50,347 nt of DNA from Clostridiales bacterium (GCA_021203005.1 JAJQCB010000127.1:1-50347); one strand, 5' to 3'. Counted from the first letter of the stretch, positions 18,770 through 26,907 are shown. Made by a program: numbers and translations. The notes: generated from the letters alone by a model not told the origin.

Positions 18770-18788
18770 TAAAAAAGGAGAGTATAAG

Positions 18789-19790
18789 ATGGCATTTATT
18801 GACAGTATATACGAAAAAGCAAAATCGAACAAAAAGCGTGTCGTAGTACCGGAGTGTACGAATCCCAGCATGATGAGGGCATGCGTGCGCGCGGCTGCGG
18901 ACGGCCTGGCGGACATTATTTTTGTCGGAGATCCGGAAGTATGCAGACAGGTGGCAAACGAAAATGAGATAGATTTGTCCGGAGTGCGTATCGTTGATGC
19001 TTCAGATGAGGAATACAAGGCGGAGCTGCTGGAGAAATACGGAGAGCTTACGCCCCGGGCATTCAGCAAAAAATCAGTGGCAAAGAGAATGAAAGCGCCT
19101 CTTTTTGTGGCTCTTGTTATGGAGGCTGTGGGAGACGCGGACTGCACATTCGGCGGCCTTGATACGACAACTTTGGAATTTGTAATGGCGGCTCAGGGCA
19201 CGCTGGGGCTGGCGCCGGGAGTAAAAGCATCCTCCGGAATGCTGATCATGGAGATAGACGGTTACAATGGAGAACAGGGAAATGTCTTCGGTATGTCCGA
19301 TGGAGCAATCAACACGGAACCGTCCGCCGAAATCCTGGCTGGTATCTCCATTTCGTGTTGTGATACTTTTCGGACATTAAGCGGGAAAGAACCTCTCTGC
19401 GGATTTCTGTCTTATTCCACCGATGGCAGCGGCAACAGCCCCTCCGTTTTCCGGGTAAGAGAGGCAATCCAGATGACCCAGCAGCAGAGACCGGATTTAA
19501 AAATAGACGGGGAATTTCAGGCGGATGCGGCGATTGTACAGCGCGTAGCAGCAAAAAAAGTGAAGAGGGAGAGCGCTGTGGCGGGGAAAGCGAACGTATT
19601 GGTGTTCCCGGACGCGGCAGCCTGCAATATTGCGACAAAGCTGATTCAGCAGTTTGCACCGGGACACAGTTATGGCCCGATCTATCAGGGATTCGGCAAA
19701 CCGGTATTAGATTGCTCCAGAGGAGATACAGAGGAACGGATCTATGATAATGTGGCATTTTGCAGTGTGATGGCCGGATATCAGGAATAA
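18789..19790 (+). CDS. Phosphate acyltransferase (phosphotransacetylase family)
   Basis: This 333-residue enzyme of the Pta/Ptb family (PF01515) converts acyl-CoA plus phosphate to acyl phosphate and CoA. The N-terminus (MAFIDSIYEKAKSNKKRVVV) and the C-terminal NVLVFPDAAACNIATKLIQQ are closer to phosphotransacetylases. The downstream kinase is butyrate-kinase-like, so the substrate may be a short acyl-CoA other than acetyl-CoA. AAAAGGAG lies before the ATG. It is the first intact enzyme after the tandem hairpins and is co-directional with the kinase, thioesterase, thiolase and DUF35-ACP genes. Confidence 0.87.
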   Translation: MAFIDSIYEKAKSNKKRVVVPECTNPSMMRACVRAAADGLADIIFVGDPEVCRQVANENEIDLSGVRIVDASDEEYKAELLEKYGELTPRAFSKKSVAKRMKAPLFVALVMEAVGDADCTFGGLDTTTLEFVMAAQGTLGLAPGVKASSGMLIMEIDGYNGEQGNVFGMSDGAINTEPSAEILAGISISCCDTFRTLSGKEPLCGFLSYSTDGSGNSPSVFRVREAIQMTQQQRPDLKIDGEFQADAAIVQRVAAKKVKRESAVAGKANVLVFPDAAACNIATKLIQQFAPGHSYGPIYQGFGKPVLDCSRGDTEERIYDNVAFCSVMAGYQE

Positions 19791-19880
19791 GCGCCGGTTT
19801 CATTTGGATAAAACGAATCAATTAGTTTCTGCAGGTCGCAGAATGAAAATTACCAGAAATAAAAAATGAGGGAAGAAAAC

Positions 19881-20990
19881 ATGAAAGACTTTACTATTTT
19901 GACCGTAAATCCCGGCTCCACCGGGACAAAAATCGGCGTGGTGCAGGGGGAAGAGATCCTTCTTGATCTCAACGTGGATACGCTGCCGGGAGAGTTTGAC
20001 GGTTGTGCCACATTCGGAGAACAGGCGCCTCTGCGTAAGCAGAAAATCATGAAGATGCTGGCGGAAAATGACATTGACCTGACAGCGATCGACGCAGTAT
20101 CCGGCAGGGGCGTGGGCGTGTACTCCTGTGCAGGCGGAACCTATCTGATTGATGAGCTTGCTTATGATCACGCTTACCATGATGCCGCAAAAATCCACCA
20201 CGCGGCGACACTGGGGATAGTCCTTTCAAAACAGATTGCAGATGAACTGAACGTGCCGGCTTATTTTGTAAATCCCATGAGTACGGATGAACTGAGTGAC
20301 GAAGCCCGCATGACCGGTGTGAAAGGATTATACCGTCCTTCCCATGCACACCCGCTGAATATGAAGCAGGTAGCCATTCATCACAGCAAACGCATGGGAA
20401 AGCGCTATGAGGAGTGCAATTACGTCATTATGCATATGGGCGGGGGTACCAGTATCGGTGCACATCGCAAAGGCAGGGCGGTTGACCAGACCAGAATCGG
20501 CGACGGACAGGGACCGATTTCACCAAACCGTGCCGGAGACCTGTGTATTGACGATGTCATGACCCTGATGCAGCGCGGCATGACAATGGATGAGATTAAT
20601 AAACTTGCAACCCGTACCGGAGGTCTGATGTCTCTGGTTGGAACAGATGATGTGAGAAAGATACGAAATGAGGTGATACCTGCGGGAAATAAGATGGCAA
20701 AGCTTGCTTTAGATGCGATGGAATATACCATGGTAAAGTGGGCTTCCATGATGGCCGGCGCACTGCGGGGAGATGTGGATGCCATTCTGATGACGGGCGG
20801 ACTGGCCAATGATAAAGAACTGGTGGAACAGCTGAAAGACGACCTGTCATGGATTGCGCCGATCTATGTTTACCCGGGCAGTTTTGAGACGGAGGCTCTG
20901 GCATCCGGTGCGATCCGTGTCCTGAGCGGAGAGGAAGAAGCGAAACGGTATAGCGGCAGACCGGTGTGGGAAGGATTTGATTTTGAGTAA
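19881..20990 (+). CDS. buk: Butyrate kinase-like acyl kinase
   Basis: This 369-residue member of the acetokinase/ASKHA family transfers phosphate from an acyl phosphate to ADP, giving ATP. The N-terminal ILTVNPGSTGTKIGVV is typical of Buk. The middle MHMGGGTSIGAHRKGRAVDQ and the late ILMTGGLANDKELV segments form the nucleotide site. The ATG at 19881 has GAGGGA upstream; an in-frame ATG at 19866 would add five residues. Together with the preceding phosphotransacylase it forms a substrate-level phosphorylation pair. Short- or branched-chain specificity cannot be read from sequence. Confidence 0.9.
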   Translation: MKDFTILTVNPGSTGTKIGVVQGEEILLDLNVDTLPGEFDGCATFGEQAPLRKQKIMKMLAENDIDLTAIDAVSGRGVGVYSCAGGTYLIDELAYDHAYHDAAKIHHAATLGIVLSKQIADELNVPAYFVNPMSTDELSDEARMTGVKGLYRPSHAHPLNMKQVAIHHSKRMGKRYEECNYVIMHMGGGTSIGAHRKGRAVDQTRIGDGQGPISPNRAGDLCIDDVMTLMQRGMTMDEINKLATRTGGLMSLVGTDDVRKIRNEVIPAGNKMAKLALDAMEYTMVKWASMMAGALRGDVDAILMTGGLANDKELVEQLKDDLSWIAPIYVYPGSFETEALASGAIRVLSGEEEAKRYSGRPVWEGFDFE

Positions 20991-21003
20991 AGAAGGAGAC
21001 AGC

Positions 21004-21777
21004 ATGGGATTTCCGGAATATACGGCGGATTGTCCGCAGGGAGTTTTTGAAACAATCATAACCGTGACAGATGAAATGACAGATGAATATGGAATGATGC
21101 GGATCGGTGATCTGGCCCGGGTGATGGAGACTATGACAGAAGACCATCTCAGTGCTTATGGGCTGAGCCGGGAGGAATTACAGGAAGAGGGAAAAATCTG
21201 GGTGATCGCATGGACCTCTGTTGAAATTGTGGAAATTCCGAAAAAGGAGATGAAGGTCCTTTGCCGTATCTGGCCCGGAAAAAACAAAGCTATGATGTAC
21301 ACCCGCAGATATGCGTTCTATGCGACGGATGGAAAACCGCTGGCCTGTGCTTCCTCACTGTTTATTTTAATGGATCAGCAGCGCCGGACAGCCGCTGCGT
21401 CCTCTCCTAAGATCAGTGCAATACCGATTGTGGCGCTCGACGGAGAACCGGCTTTGCCGAAGATGAGGGTGTCTTTTCCCGAGGCAGATTATATTCACCG
21501 GGAGAGAATTGTGCAGCCGGAGGAGATTGACCGGAATGGTCATTTAAACAATACACATTATCTGGATTGGGCGGAGAGCCTTCCGGGAGATTCCGTGTTC
21601 CGCTTACGGATTCCAAAAAAAGTGTGGGTGCTGTACAGCAGAGAGCTGAAAGAGGGTCAGCGGGTAGATCTGCAGTATGCCTGTGCAGAAAATACTCTGT
21701 TTTTGCGCGGGATTTCTGATGGGGCAGAGGCATTTGCCCTGACAATGGAATTTCCGCCCGTTTCGCCATTTGTGTAG
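21004..21777 (+). CDS. Acyl-ACP thioesterase (FatA/FatB family)
   Basis: This 257-residue double hotdog thioesterase (PF01643) releases a carboxylic acid from an acyl carrier protein. The second hotdog has the motif DRNGHLNNTHY (about 176-186) that supplies the catalytic Asn and His. The ATG at 21004 has AAGGAGA upstream and follows the kinase stop by 13 bases; the frame extends back to 20977, overlapping the kinase. Its place beside a protein with a built-in ACP domain suggests it acts on that carrier instead of general fatty acid ACP. Its last codons form part of the second PucR motif. Confidence 0.86.
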   Translation: MGFPEYTADCPQGVFETIITVTDEMTDEYGMMRIGDLARVMETMTEDHLSAYGLSREELQEEGKIWVIAWTSVEIVEIPKKEMKVLCRIWPGKNKAMMYTRRYAFYATDGKPLACASSLFILMDQQRRTAAASSPKISAIPIVALDGEPALPKMRVSFPEADYIHRERIVQPEEIDRNGHLNNTHYLDWAESLPGDSVFRLRIPKKVWVLYSRELKEGQRVDLQYACAENTLFLRGISDGAEAFALTMEFPPVSPFV

Positions 21778-21782
21778 AAAAA
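21767..21782 (+). promoter_or_regulatory. Candidate PucR operator, site 2
   Basis: CATTTGTGTAGAAAAA differs from site 1 at one position and lies 67 bases before a TACAAT box (21834-21839) upstream of the thiolase gene. Part of the motif is the 3' end of the thioesterase gene. The promoter lacks a good -35 element. Confidence 0.5.
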
Positions 21783-21869
21783 CGGGATAGAATTTCTTTT
21801 TGGGTAGGGAAATCCGCGGTAAGAAATCCCTGTTACAATGTAACTATCAAAAAAGAGGAGGAAAAGAAA

Positions 21870-23168
21870 GTGAGTTTTAACGATAATATTCCAAAATTGA
21901 AACCATACACGCGCAGCGTATCCATTATCGGCGTTGGCGCCACCCCTTTTGTCCGCGTTCTGGACGACCCGGCAGTGGATGGCATGAATGAGGCGGAGTT
22001 ATTTGCCTATGCGGCCAGGGACGCGATGCGGGATGCGGGGATAACCGGAAAAGATGTGGAATTTTTTGTGCACGGACAGGCAGGTCCCGGGTGGACCAGC
22101 AACTTCGCCACTCCTAATATGCATGTGGCAAACTGGCTCGGCATGAAGGGAAAGGGCTCCATTCATCACAGTGAGGCATGCGCGACAGGATACGTGGCCT
22201 TGGAGACGGCAGTTCAGATCGTTGCTTCCGGCCAGTATGATATGGTATTAAGCGGTTGTATAGAGATGCCTTACTCCATTGCGTATCCGACAAAGGTTTT
22301 AACGAAACGGCGGTTTGGAACGGATGCAATGTTCCATGAGACGCTGTGTTCCACCGTTCCCCGGAATTATACGCTGTTTACCAGAGGCGCACTGCCGTTT
22401 AATTCAGAATCCTGGCTGGATGATTATGTGGATGAAAACCGGCTCAGTCCGGAGGATGTGGATGCGTTTATGACGCAGCTTTCCATCAATTGCAGACGTG
22501 CAGCGGTCTTAAATCCGTTAAGTACGATTGCACAGAAGACATATGCGGAATTAGCAGCAGAGAGCGGTATGGATTCCGAGTACGAATATCTGCACTCGAA
22601 ATTTAATCCTCTGATCGGAAAATATATGCGCGGAGCACATTTTGAACAGCGCACAGACGGAGCCGCAGCTGTGATTGTGTGTCCGACGGAGATGGCTTAT
22701 CAGTACACAGACCACCCGATCGAGATCCTTGGCGTTGGCCATTCCTGCCTGGAAAATTCGACGCCGCGTCTGGAAAAAGAAGCCACGGCGAATTCCTATC
22801 GCCAGATGAAGGAATTGACCGGTCTGACCGGAGCGGATATGGATCTGTTCCTTGCGAATGATTTTTACAATCAGTCGGAGATGCTGGCAGCTGAGATCTG
22901 TGAGTATCTGCCGAAAGGGGAGGGCTGGCAATATGTAAAAGAGGGGCGCATCGCTTATGACGGAGACCGCCCGGTAAATACCAACGGAGGACGCTGCCAT
23001 TACGGTCATGCGGCGGGAGCTTCCGGGCTTCATGACCTGTACGAGGCGGTTCATCAGATGAGAGGCGACGCGGGAGCAATTCAGGTAAACCATGAGGTAA
23101 AGCATGCAATGCTTCGCGGATTCGGCGGCGCTCAGAATTTGCTGAATATTATGCTGGAAAAACATTGA
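21870..23168 (+). CDS. Thiolase-superfamily protein (SCP2-thiolase type)
   Basis: This 432-residue thiolase-fold enzyme belongs to the lipid-transfer/thiolase group that works with DUF35 partners, as in BbsB with BbsA or the archaeal thiolase-HMG-CoA synthase complex. The nucleophile is Cys104 in HHSEACATGY; His377 and His380 lie in GGRCHYGHAAGASG. The usual C-terminal second-cysteine loop is replaced by LRGFGGAQN. The start is GTG at 21870 after GAGGAGG. It has its own promoter region with a PucR-type motif. It ends just before the DUF35-ACP gene. It likely makes or cleaves a beta-ketoacyl thioester; the acyl chain is unknown. Confidence 0.85.
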   Translation: MSFNDNIPKLKPYTRSVSIIGVGATPFVRVLDDPAVDGMNEAELFAYAARDAMRDAGITGKDVEFFVHGQAGPGWTSNFATPNMHVANWLGMKGKGSIHHSEACATGYVALETAVQIVASGQYDMVLSGCIEMPYSIAYPTKVLTKRRFGTDAMFHETLCSTVPRNYTLFTRGALPFNSESWLDDYVDENRLSPEDVDAFMTQLSINCRRAAVLNPLSTIAQKTYAELAAESGMDSEYEYLHSKFNPLIGKYMRGAHFEQRTDGAAAVIVCPTEMAYQYTDHPIEILGVGHSCLENSTPRLEKEATANSYRQMKELTGLTGADMDLFLANDFYNQSEMLAAEICEYLPKGEGWQYVKEGRIAYDGDRPVNTNGGRCHYGHAAGASGLHDLYEAVHQMRGDAGAIQVNHEVKHAMLRGFGGAQNLLNIMLEKH

Positions 23169-23189
23169 GGAGTGGAGGAGATGGATGTC

Positions 23190-24044
23190 ATGACAAAATA
23201 TGATTTGGAACCGATAACAAAAAAATATTATGACGCGCTGGAGGAAAATGTCATTCTGGGGCGCAGATGTCTTTCCTGCGGACATATCGAATTTCCCCCT
23301 TATCTTTGCTGTAATTCCTGCGGCGGACTGGATACGGAATGGGTTGATCTCTCCAATATGAAAGGAGTAATAAAACAGGCTCTCCCCACAAAAGGAGCTT
23401 TCGGAGATCCGGATTTCAGAAATGCACATGGCGATTATTTTGCGATTGAAATAGCGGTGCCCGGGGCAGATCCGGTGAGTACGTCTCTGCTTTATGTGGA
23501 TTATAACCGTTATGATGAGTTTGCAAAATTGGTCAAACAGGAGGAAGTGACCGCCGTTCCGCTGATTATAAAGGATGAAGATGTGAAAGTGGTTGTGTGG
23601 CAGCTGGAAGAAGGCAATGAGTTCAGAAAAATGCCGGATATAAAAACTTTGAAGAAAACATCTTCAGCTGCTGATTTAAACGCAGATTCCTCTTCGAAAT
23701 CCGTGGATGACACTGTGTCTGGCAGGGAAGAAAATACGGAAAACGCTGTCTCATCCGAAGCGGAATCTTCAACTAAGACCGCGAAGGGATCTGAGGGAAG
23801 TGCGCCGACAGATGAAATCGACCGTGCGATCATCGCCTGCGCAGCGGAAGCGTACGGCGTGGACGAGGCTGAACTTACCATGGCGACTGATATCCGCGAG
23901 GATTTGTCAAATGAATCAATGAAAATGATTGTGATGATTTCCCAGATTGAGGATGAGCTGGATGTGGAGATTGAGATTCAGGAGGCTAGCCTCTTAAATA
24001 CGCTGGCAGATTTTGCAAACCGGGTGAGGGAGAAACTGGGATAA
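23190..24044 (+). CDS. DUF35 Zn-ribbon/OB-fold protein fused to an acyl carrier domain
   Basis: Residues 1-155 form a DUF35 protein: a rubredoxin-like zinc ribbon with Cys27, Cys30, Cys40/41 and Cys44, then an OB fold. An acidic, Ser-rich linker (about 155-210) leads to an acyl carrier domain (about 212-284) with Ser243 (NESMKM) in the place of the DSL phosphopantetheine serine. DUF35 proteins bind thiolases and help acyl transfer; the fused ACP is unusual. The ATG at 23190 has GGAGGAG at good spacing; in-frame starts at 23172 (GTG) and 23181 are possible. It is the last gene of the cassette. Confidence 0.82.
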   Translation: MTKYDLEPITKKYYDALEENVILGRRCLSCGHIEFPPYLCCNSCGGLDTEWVDLSNMKGVIKQALPTKGAFGDPDFRNAHGDYFAIEIAVPGADPVSTSLLYVDYNRYDEFAKLVKQEEVTAVPLIIKDEDVKVVVWQLEEGNEFRKMPDIKTLKKTSSAADLNADSSSKSVDDTVSGREENTENAVSSEAESSTKTAKGSEGSAPTDEIDRAIIACAAEAYGVDEAELTMATDIREDLSNESMKMIVMISQIEDELDVEIEIQEASLLNTLADFANRVREKLG

Positions 24045-24069
24045 GTCCGCAATCGGTTAGAATTTAGCG

Positions 24070-24098
24070 TTGACAAACGGCAGCCAGAAAAATATAAT
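24070..24098 (+). promoter_or_regulatory. Consensus sigma-A promoter of the hydF leader RNA
   Basis: TTGACA (24070-24075) and TATAAT (24093-24098) both match consensus exactly with 17-base spacing. It is the strongest promoter seen in the window. Confidence 0.9.
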
Positions 24099-24104
24099 AT
24101 TTGT

Positions 24105-24296
24105 AATTGAAACAAAAATATCTGTGAAGCATCATTCATCTGACCATAAGGAATTTCCTGAAGGGGAAGACAAGTGATCGTAGCACGAAGCAATCATCTT
24201 TTACAGATAGGAACGACTGCACAACAGTTATTCCTGTTTCCCGGCTATGTTACCCTTGCACCCATTTTAGGATGGATGCAGGGGTTTTCTTTTTCA
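24105..24296 (+). ncRNA. Structured leader or small RNA upstream of hydF
   Basis: A transcript from the consensus promoter would run about 190 bases to an intrinsic terminator. It contains a 10-bp stem between TATCTGTGAA (24119-24128) and TTTACAGATA (24200-24209) enclosing about 70 bases. A second hairpin joins AGGAA/TTCCT and GACTG/CAGTT (24209-24235). It could be a riboswitch-like leader controlling hydF by termination or a free small RNA. I do not recognise the family: the 6S and glycine-riboswitch core patterns do not fit. Confidence 0.6.
24253..24295 (+). terminator. Intrinsic terminator of the hydF leader RNA
   Basis: CCCTTGCA pairs with TGCAGGGG, with CCAT/ATGG inside, followed by TTTTCTTTTT. 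It lies about 90 bases before the hydF start, as expected for an attenuator or the end of a small RNA. Confidence 0.85.
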
Positions 24297-24384
24297 GAAG
24301 CAGCCTGGCAGACAGGAAATGTTGATTGAAATGGATTTCATCTGTAAAAGCAGGTAAATGCCACTCGCGAAGGGAGGAGCAGCT

Positions 24385-25662
24385 ATGAGTTTAAACAGTA
24401 CCCCATCTGCAAACCGGATACATATCGGTTTTTTCGGAAGAAGGAATGCGGGAAAATCCAGCGTTGTCAACGCGGTGACCGGACAGGAGCTGGCGGTTGT
24501 ATCGGAAATCAGAGGAACGACGACCGACCCGGTTTATAAGTCTATGGAACTGCTGCCGATCGGACCGGTGGTGATTATTGATACGCCGGGATTTGACGAT
24601 GAAGGCAGCCTCGGCGCTCTCCGGGTGAAAAAAACCCGCCAGGTTTTGAATAAAACGGATGTGGCGGTTCTGGTTGTGGACGCGACGGAGGGAAAGCAGA
24701 CCTGCGATGAGGAATTGATTACCTTATTCCGGGAAAAGGAAATCCCATATATTATCGTTTACAACAAGATGGATCTGATTGCGGAGTCACAGAGACAGAC
24801 GGAAGCTAAGGACGGAAAAGTGGATCTGAACGCTGGACCACAGAGACGAAAGGAAGATAAGAACAAGGATAATAAAGATGAGCAGGAAATCTATGTCAGT
24901 GCGCTGTATAACCGGAATATATATGAGTTAAAAGAACTGATCGGGAAGTCTGTGGTCATGGAGGACGAGCGTCTGAAAATTGTCGGTGACCTGATTGCAC
25001 CGGGAGATTTTGTCGTGCTGGTGGTTCCCATCGACTCGGCGGCTCCCAAGGGAAGACTGATTCTGCCGCAGCAGCAGACCATCCGGGATGTTCTGGAGGC
25101 AAACGCCACTGCATTGGTGGTAAAGGAAAACGGACTGGCGGAGACATTACAGAATACCGGGAAAAAACCGGCTATGGTCATCACAGACAGCCAGGCTTTT
25201 GAGGAGGTAGCCGCGGTTGTGCCGGATGACATTCTCCTGACGTCATTTTCCATTCTGATGGCGAGGTATAAGGGATTTTTAAACGCGGCTGTGGATGGCG
25301 TCCGGGCTGTGGATGGACTGCAGGATGGGGATACGGTGCTGATCTCTGAAGGCTGCACGCATCATCGGCAGTGCGATGATATCGGAACGGTGAAGCTTCC
25401 GCGGTGGCTGCGGCAGTACACCGGGAAAGACATTCGCTTTGAAACCAGTTCCGGCACCGGATTCCCGGAAGATTTGTCAGAATACAAGATGGTAATCCAC
25501 TGCGGCGGCTGTATGCTGAATGAGCGCGAGGTGAAATATCGGATGAAATGTTCCCTGGATCAGGGGGTACCGTTCACAAATTACGGGGTATTGATTGCAT
25601 ACCTGAAAGGGATATTGAAAAGGAGTGTGCAGGTATTCCCTTATTTGTATGAAAAACTATAA
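24385..25662 (+). CDS. hydF: [FeFe]-hydrogenase maturation GTPase HydF
   Basis: HydF is the scaffold on which the diiron subcluster of [FeFe]-hydrogenase is finished. The 425-residue protein has the GTPase domain (GRRNAGKSS near residue 15, DTPGF, NKMD) and the C-terminal [4Fe-4S] ligands CTHH near residue 323 and HCGGC near residue 372. A hydrophilic insertion of about 25 residues, rich in Lys, Asp, Glu and Gln, sits between NKMD and the SAL motif (24790-24885). The ATG at 24385 has GGGAGGAG upstream. hydE, hydG and the hydrogenase are not in the window. It follows a structured leader and precedes a toxin-antitoxin locus. Confidence 0.93.
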   Translation: MSLNSTPSANRIHIGFFGRRNAGKSSVVNAVTGQELAVVSEIRGTTTDPVYKSMELLPIGPVVIIDTPGFDDEGSLGALRVKKTRQVLNKTDVAVLVVDATEGKQTCDEELITLFREKEIPYIIVYNKMDLIAESQRQTEAKDGKVDLNAGPQRRKEDKNKDNKDEQEIYVSALYNRNIYELKELIGKSVVMEDERLKIVGDLIAPGDFVVLVVPIDSAAPKGRLILPQQQTIRDVLEANATALVVKENGLAETLQNTGKKPAMVITDSQAFEEVAAVVPDDILLTSFSILMARYKGFLNAAVDGVRAVDGLQDGDTVLISEGCTHHRQCDDIGTVKLPRWLRQYTGKDIRFETSSGTGFPEDLSEYKMVIHCGGCMLNEREVKYRMKCSLDQGVPFTNYGVLIAYLKGILKRSVQVFPYLYEKL

Positions 25663-25691
25663 AAAGTTTATTTTTGTTCTTTGAAATCGAA

Positions 25692-25723
25692 TTGACATAG
25701 GCGGTATGAAGTGTTAGTATAAT
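25692..25723 (+). promoter_or_regulatory. Promoter of the antitoxin RNA
   Basis: TTGACA (25692-25697) and TATAAT (25718-25723) are 20 bases apart, wider than optimal. Transcription would begin near 25730 and run toward the toxin gene's 3' end. Confidence 0.5.
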
Positions 25724-25729
25724 TATAGA

Positions 25730-25812
25730 AAAGGCACTGCCGATAGACGGCTAGTCTGATATTTTAGTTGAAAATAACCGCTTAGTTTACCAGACCGGGG
25801 CGGTTATTTTTG
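25730..25812 (+). ncRNA. Candidate antitoxin RNA of the type I system
   Basis: A short convergent RNA of about 80 bases begins with AAGGCACTGCC, the same 11 bases that begin the toxin mRNA on the other strand. It contains a small AGAC/GTCT hairpin and ends in the shared terminator, overlapping the 3' end of the toxin message as in txpA/ratA-like pairs. Read-through would cover the toxin frame. Confidence 0.55.
25771..25811. terminator. Bidirectional terminator of the toxin-antitoxin locus
   Basis: AAAATAACCGC and GCGGTTATTTTT form a symmetrical stem with A- and T-runs on both sides, so it can end transcripts from either strand. Confidence 0.85.
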
Positions 25813-25902
25813 CGTCCTGTTACTCTTTCCAACAGAGTATCCAAGACCAAATGAGGTTAAGCAGAGACTAATCACTGCAATCAAGTCGCTGATGGTGAGC
25901 AT
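25804..25902 (-). CDS. Putative holin-like toxin, type I toxin-antitoxin system
   Basis: A 32-residue peptide begins MLTISDLIAVISLCLTSFGL, contains one hydrophobic membrane segment (about 5-22) and ends in a basic tail with KSNRTQK. It fits the small holin-like toxins of Firmicutes that depolarise the membrane. AAAGGAGG lies nine bases before the ATG. The roughly 110-base 5' leader carries hairpins typical of this group, including CGGAGG/CCTCCG (25955-25972) and a stem with CGATTA/TAATCG just upstream of the ribosome-binding site. A convergent RNA overlaps the 3' end. Confidence 0.82.
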   Translation of the reverse strand: MLTISDLIAVISLCLTSFGLGYSVGKSNRTQK

Positions 25903-26014
25903 AGGCAAATCCTCCTTTCGATTAGATTTCTCAAATGAGAGATTTCTATGTAATCGGAGGTCGTGTCCTCCGCAGAAGACTAACCGCCTACCGTGTAGGG
26001 CAGTGCCTTCATGT

Positions 26015-26043
26015 ATTATAACAAATATATATTCTATTCACAA
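26015..26043 (-). promoter_or_regulatory. Promoter of the toxin mRNA
   Basis: On the minus strand, TTGTGA (26043-26038) and TATAAT (26020-26015) are 17 bases apart. The mRNA would start near 26009 with the AAGGCACTGCC repeat. Confidence 0.7.
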
Positions 26044-26073
26044 TGTAATATTTAATAATTTTAAAGGAATGAT

Positions 26074-26814
26074 ATGAAAAAAATAGCAGTTTATGGTAAA
26101 GGTGGAATCGGAAAATCCACAATAGTTTCCAATATGGCGGCTTCACTGGCTAAACAGGGTTACCGTGTAATGCAGATCGGCTGTGATCCGAAAGCGGATT
26201 CCACCATCGCTCTGCGCCATGAGGAGCCGCTCCCCACCGTGTTGGAGACTTTCCGGCAGAAAAAAGATGCTTTTTCTGCAGAAGATATCGTGAAAATCGG
26301 ATTTTCCGGTGTTGTCTGTTTGGAGGCAGGCGGACCGGTGCCGGGCGTGGGATGTGCCGGACGGGGCATTATCACCGCCCTGGAAAAAATAGCGGCAAAA
26401 GGAATTTATGATATCTATAAACCGGATATTGTTTTCTATGATGTCCTGGGTGATGTGGTCTGCGGCGGATTTTCCATGCCGATGCGGAGTGGATATGCGG
26501 ATGAAGTCTATATCGTCTCGTCCGGTGAAAATATGTCCATCTATGCGGCGGCAAATATCGCGACGGCAATCCGGAATTTTGAGGGGCGCGGTTACGCGAA
26601 GCTGGGCGGTGTGATTTTAAATCAGCGCAATGTGAAGCGTGAGAGAGAAAAAGTGGAGGAACTCTGCCGGGATTTTAAGACGGGGATTGTCGGAACCATT
26701 GCTTTTTCCGAGCTGGTACAGGAGGCGGAGGAGAGGCATATGACACTGATAGAGGCGTATCCGGATAGTGGGATAGCGGAGGCGTATCGCCATATAGCCG
26801 AAGAGTTAGCGTGA
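26074..26814 (+). CDS. NifH-like ATPase of nitrogenase-like module 1
   Basis: This 246-residue homodimeric iron-protein type ATPase should deliver electrons with ATP hydrolysis to its component-1 partners. The P-loop is GKGGIGKST at residues 8-16. The [4Fe-4S] ligands are Cys94 (GVGCAGRG) and Cys130 (LGDVVCGG). The region equivalent to the Arg100 modification site of NifH is kept (Arg97). The C-terminus is shorter than that of NifH. It is the first gene of two tandem H-D-K style modules, sits just after the toxin locus, and has a weak ribosome-binding site (AAAGGAA). It is not expected to be a true nitrogenase reductase because no nifB or nifEN is present. Confidence 0.9.
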   Translation: MKKIAVYGKGGIGKSTIVSNMAASLAKQGYRVMQIGCDPKADSTIALRHEEPLPTVLETFRQKKDAFSAEDIVKIGFSGVVCLEAGGPVPGVGCAGRGIITALEKIAAKGIYDIYKPDIVFYDVLGDVVCGGFSMPMRSGYADEVYIVSSGENMSIYAAANIATAIRNFEGRGYAKLGGVILNQRNVKREREKVEELCRDFKTGIVGTIAFSELVQEAEERHMTLIEAYPDSGIAEAYRHIAEELA

Positions 26815-26907
26815 TTTTTATTATAATGTTTCCAGTGTTTCAAGGCTTATTCAGTTGTCTGGCTGGAAATGCAGATCAATTAGTTTTGGGATGAAAGCGT
26901 TTATGAT

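Noticed and set aside
24105-24296. 6S RNA or glycine riboswitch
   Set aside because: The 5' and 3' halves do not form one long rod with a central bubble, and the glycine core motifs are absent; left as unidentified.
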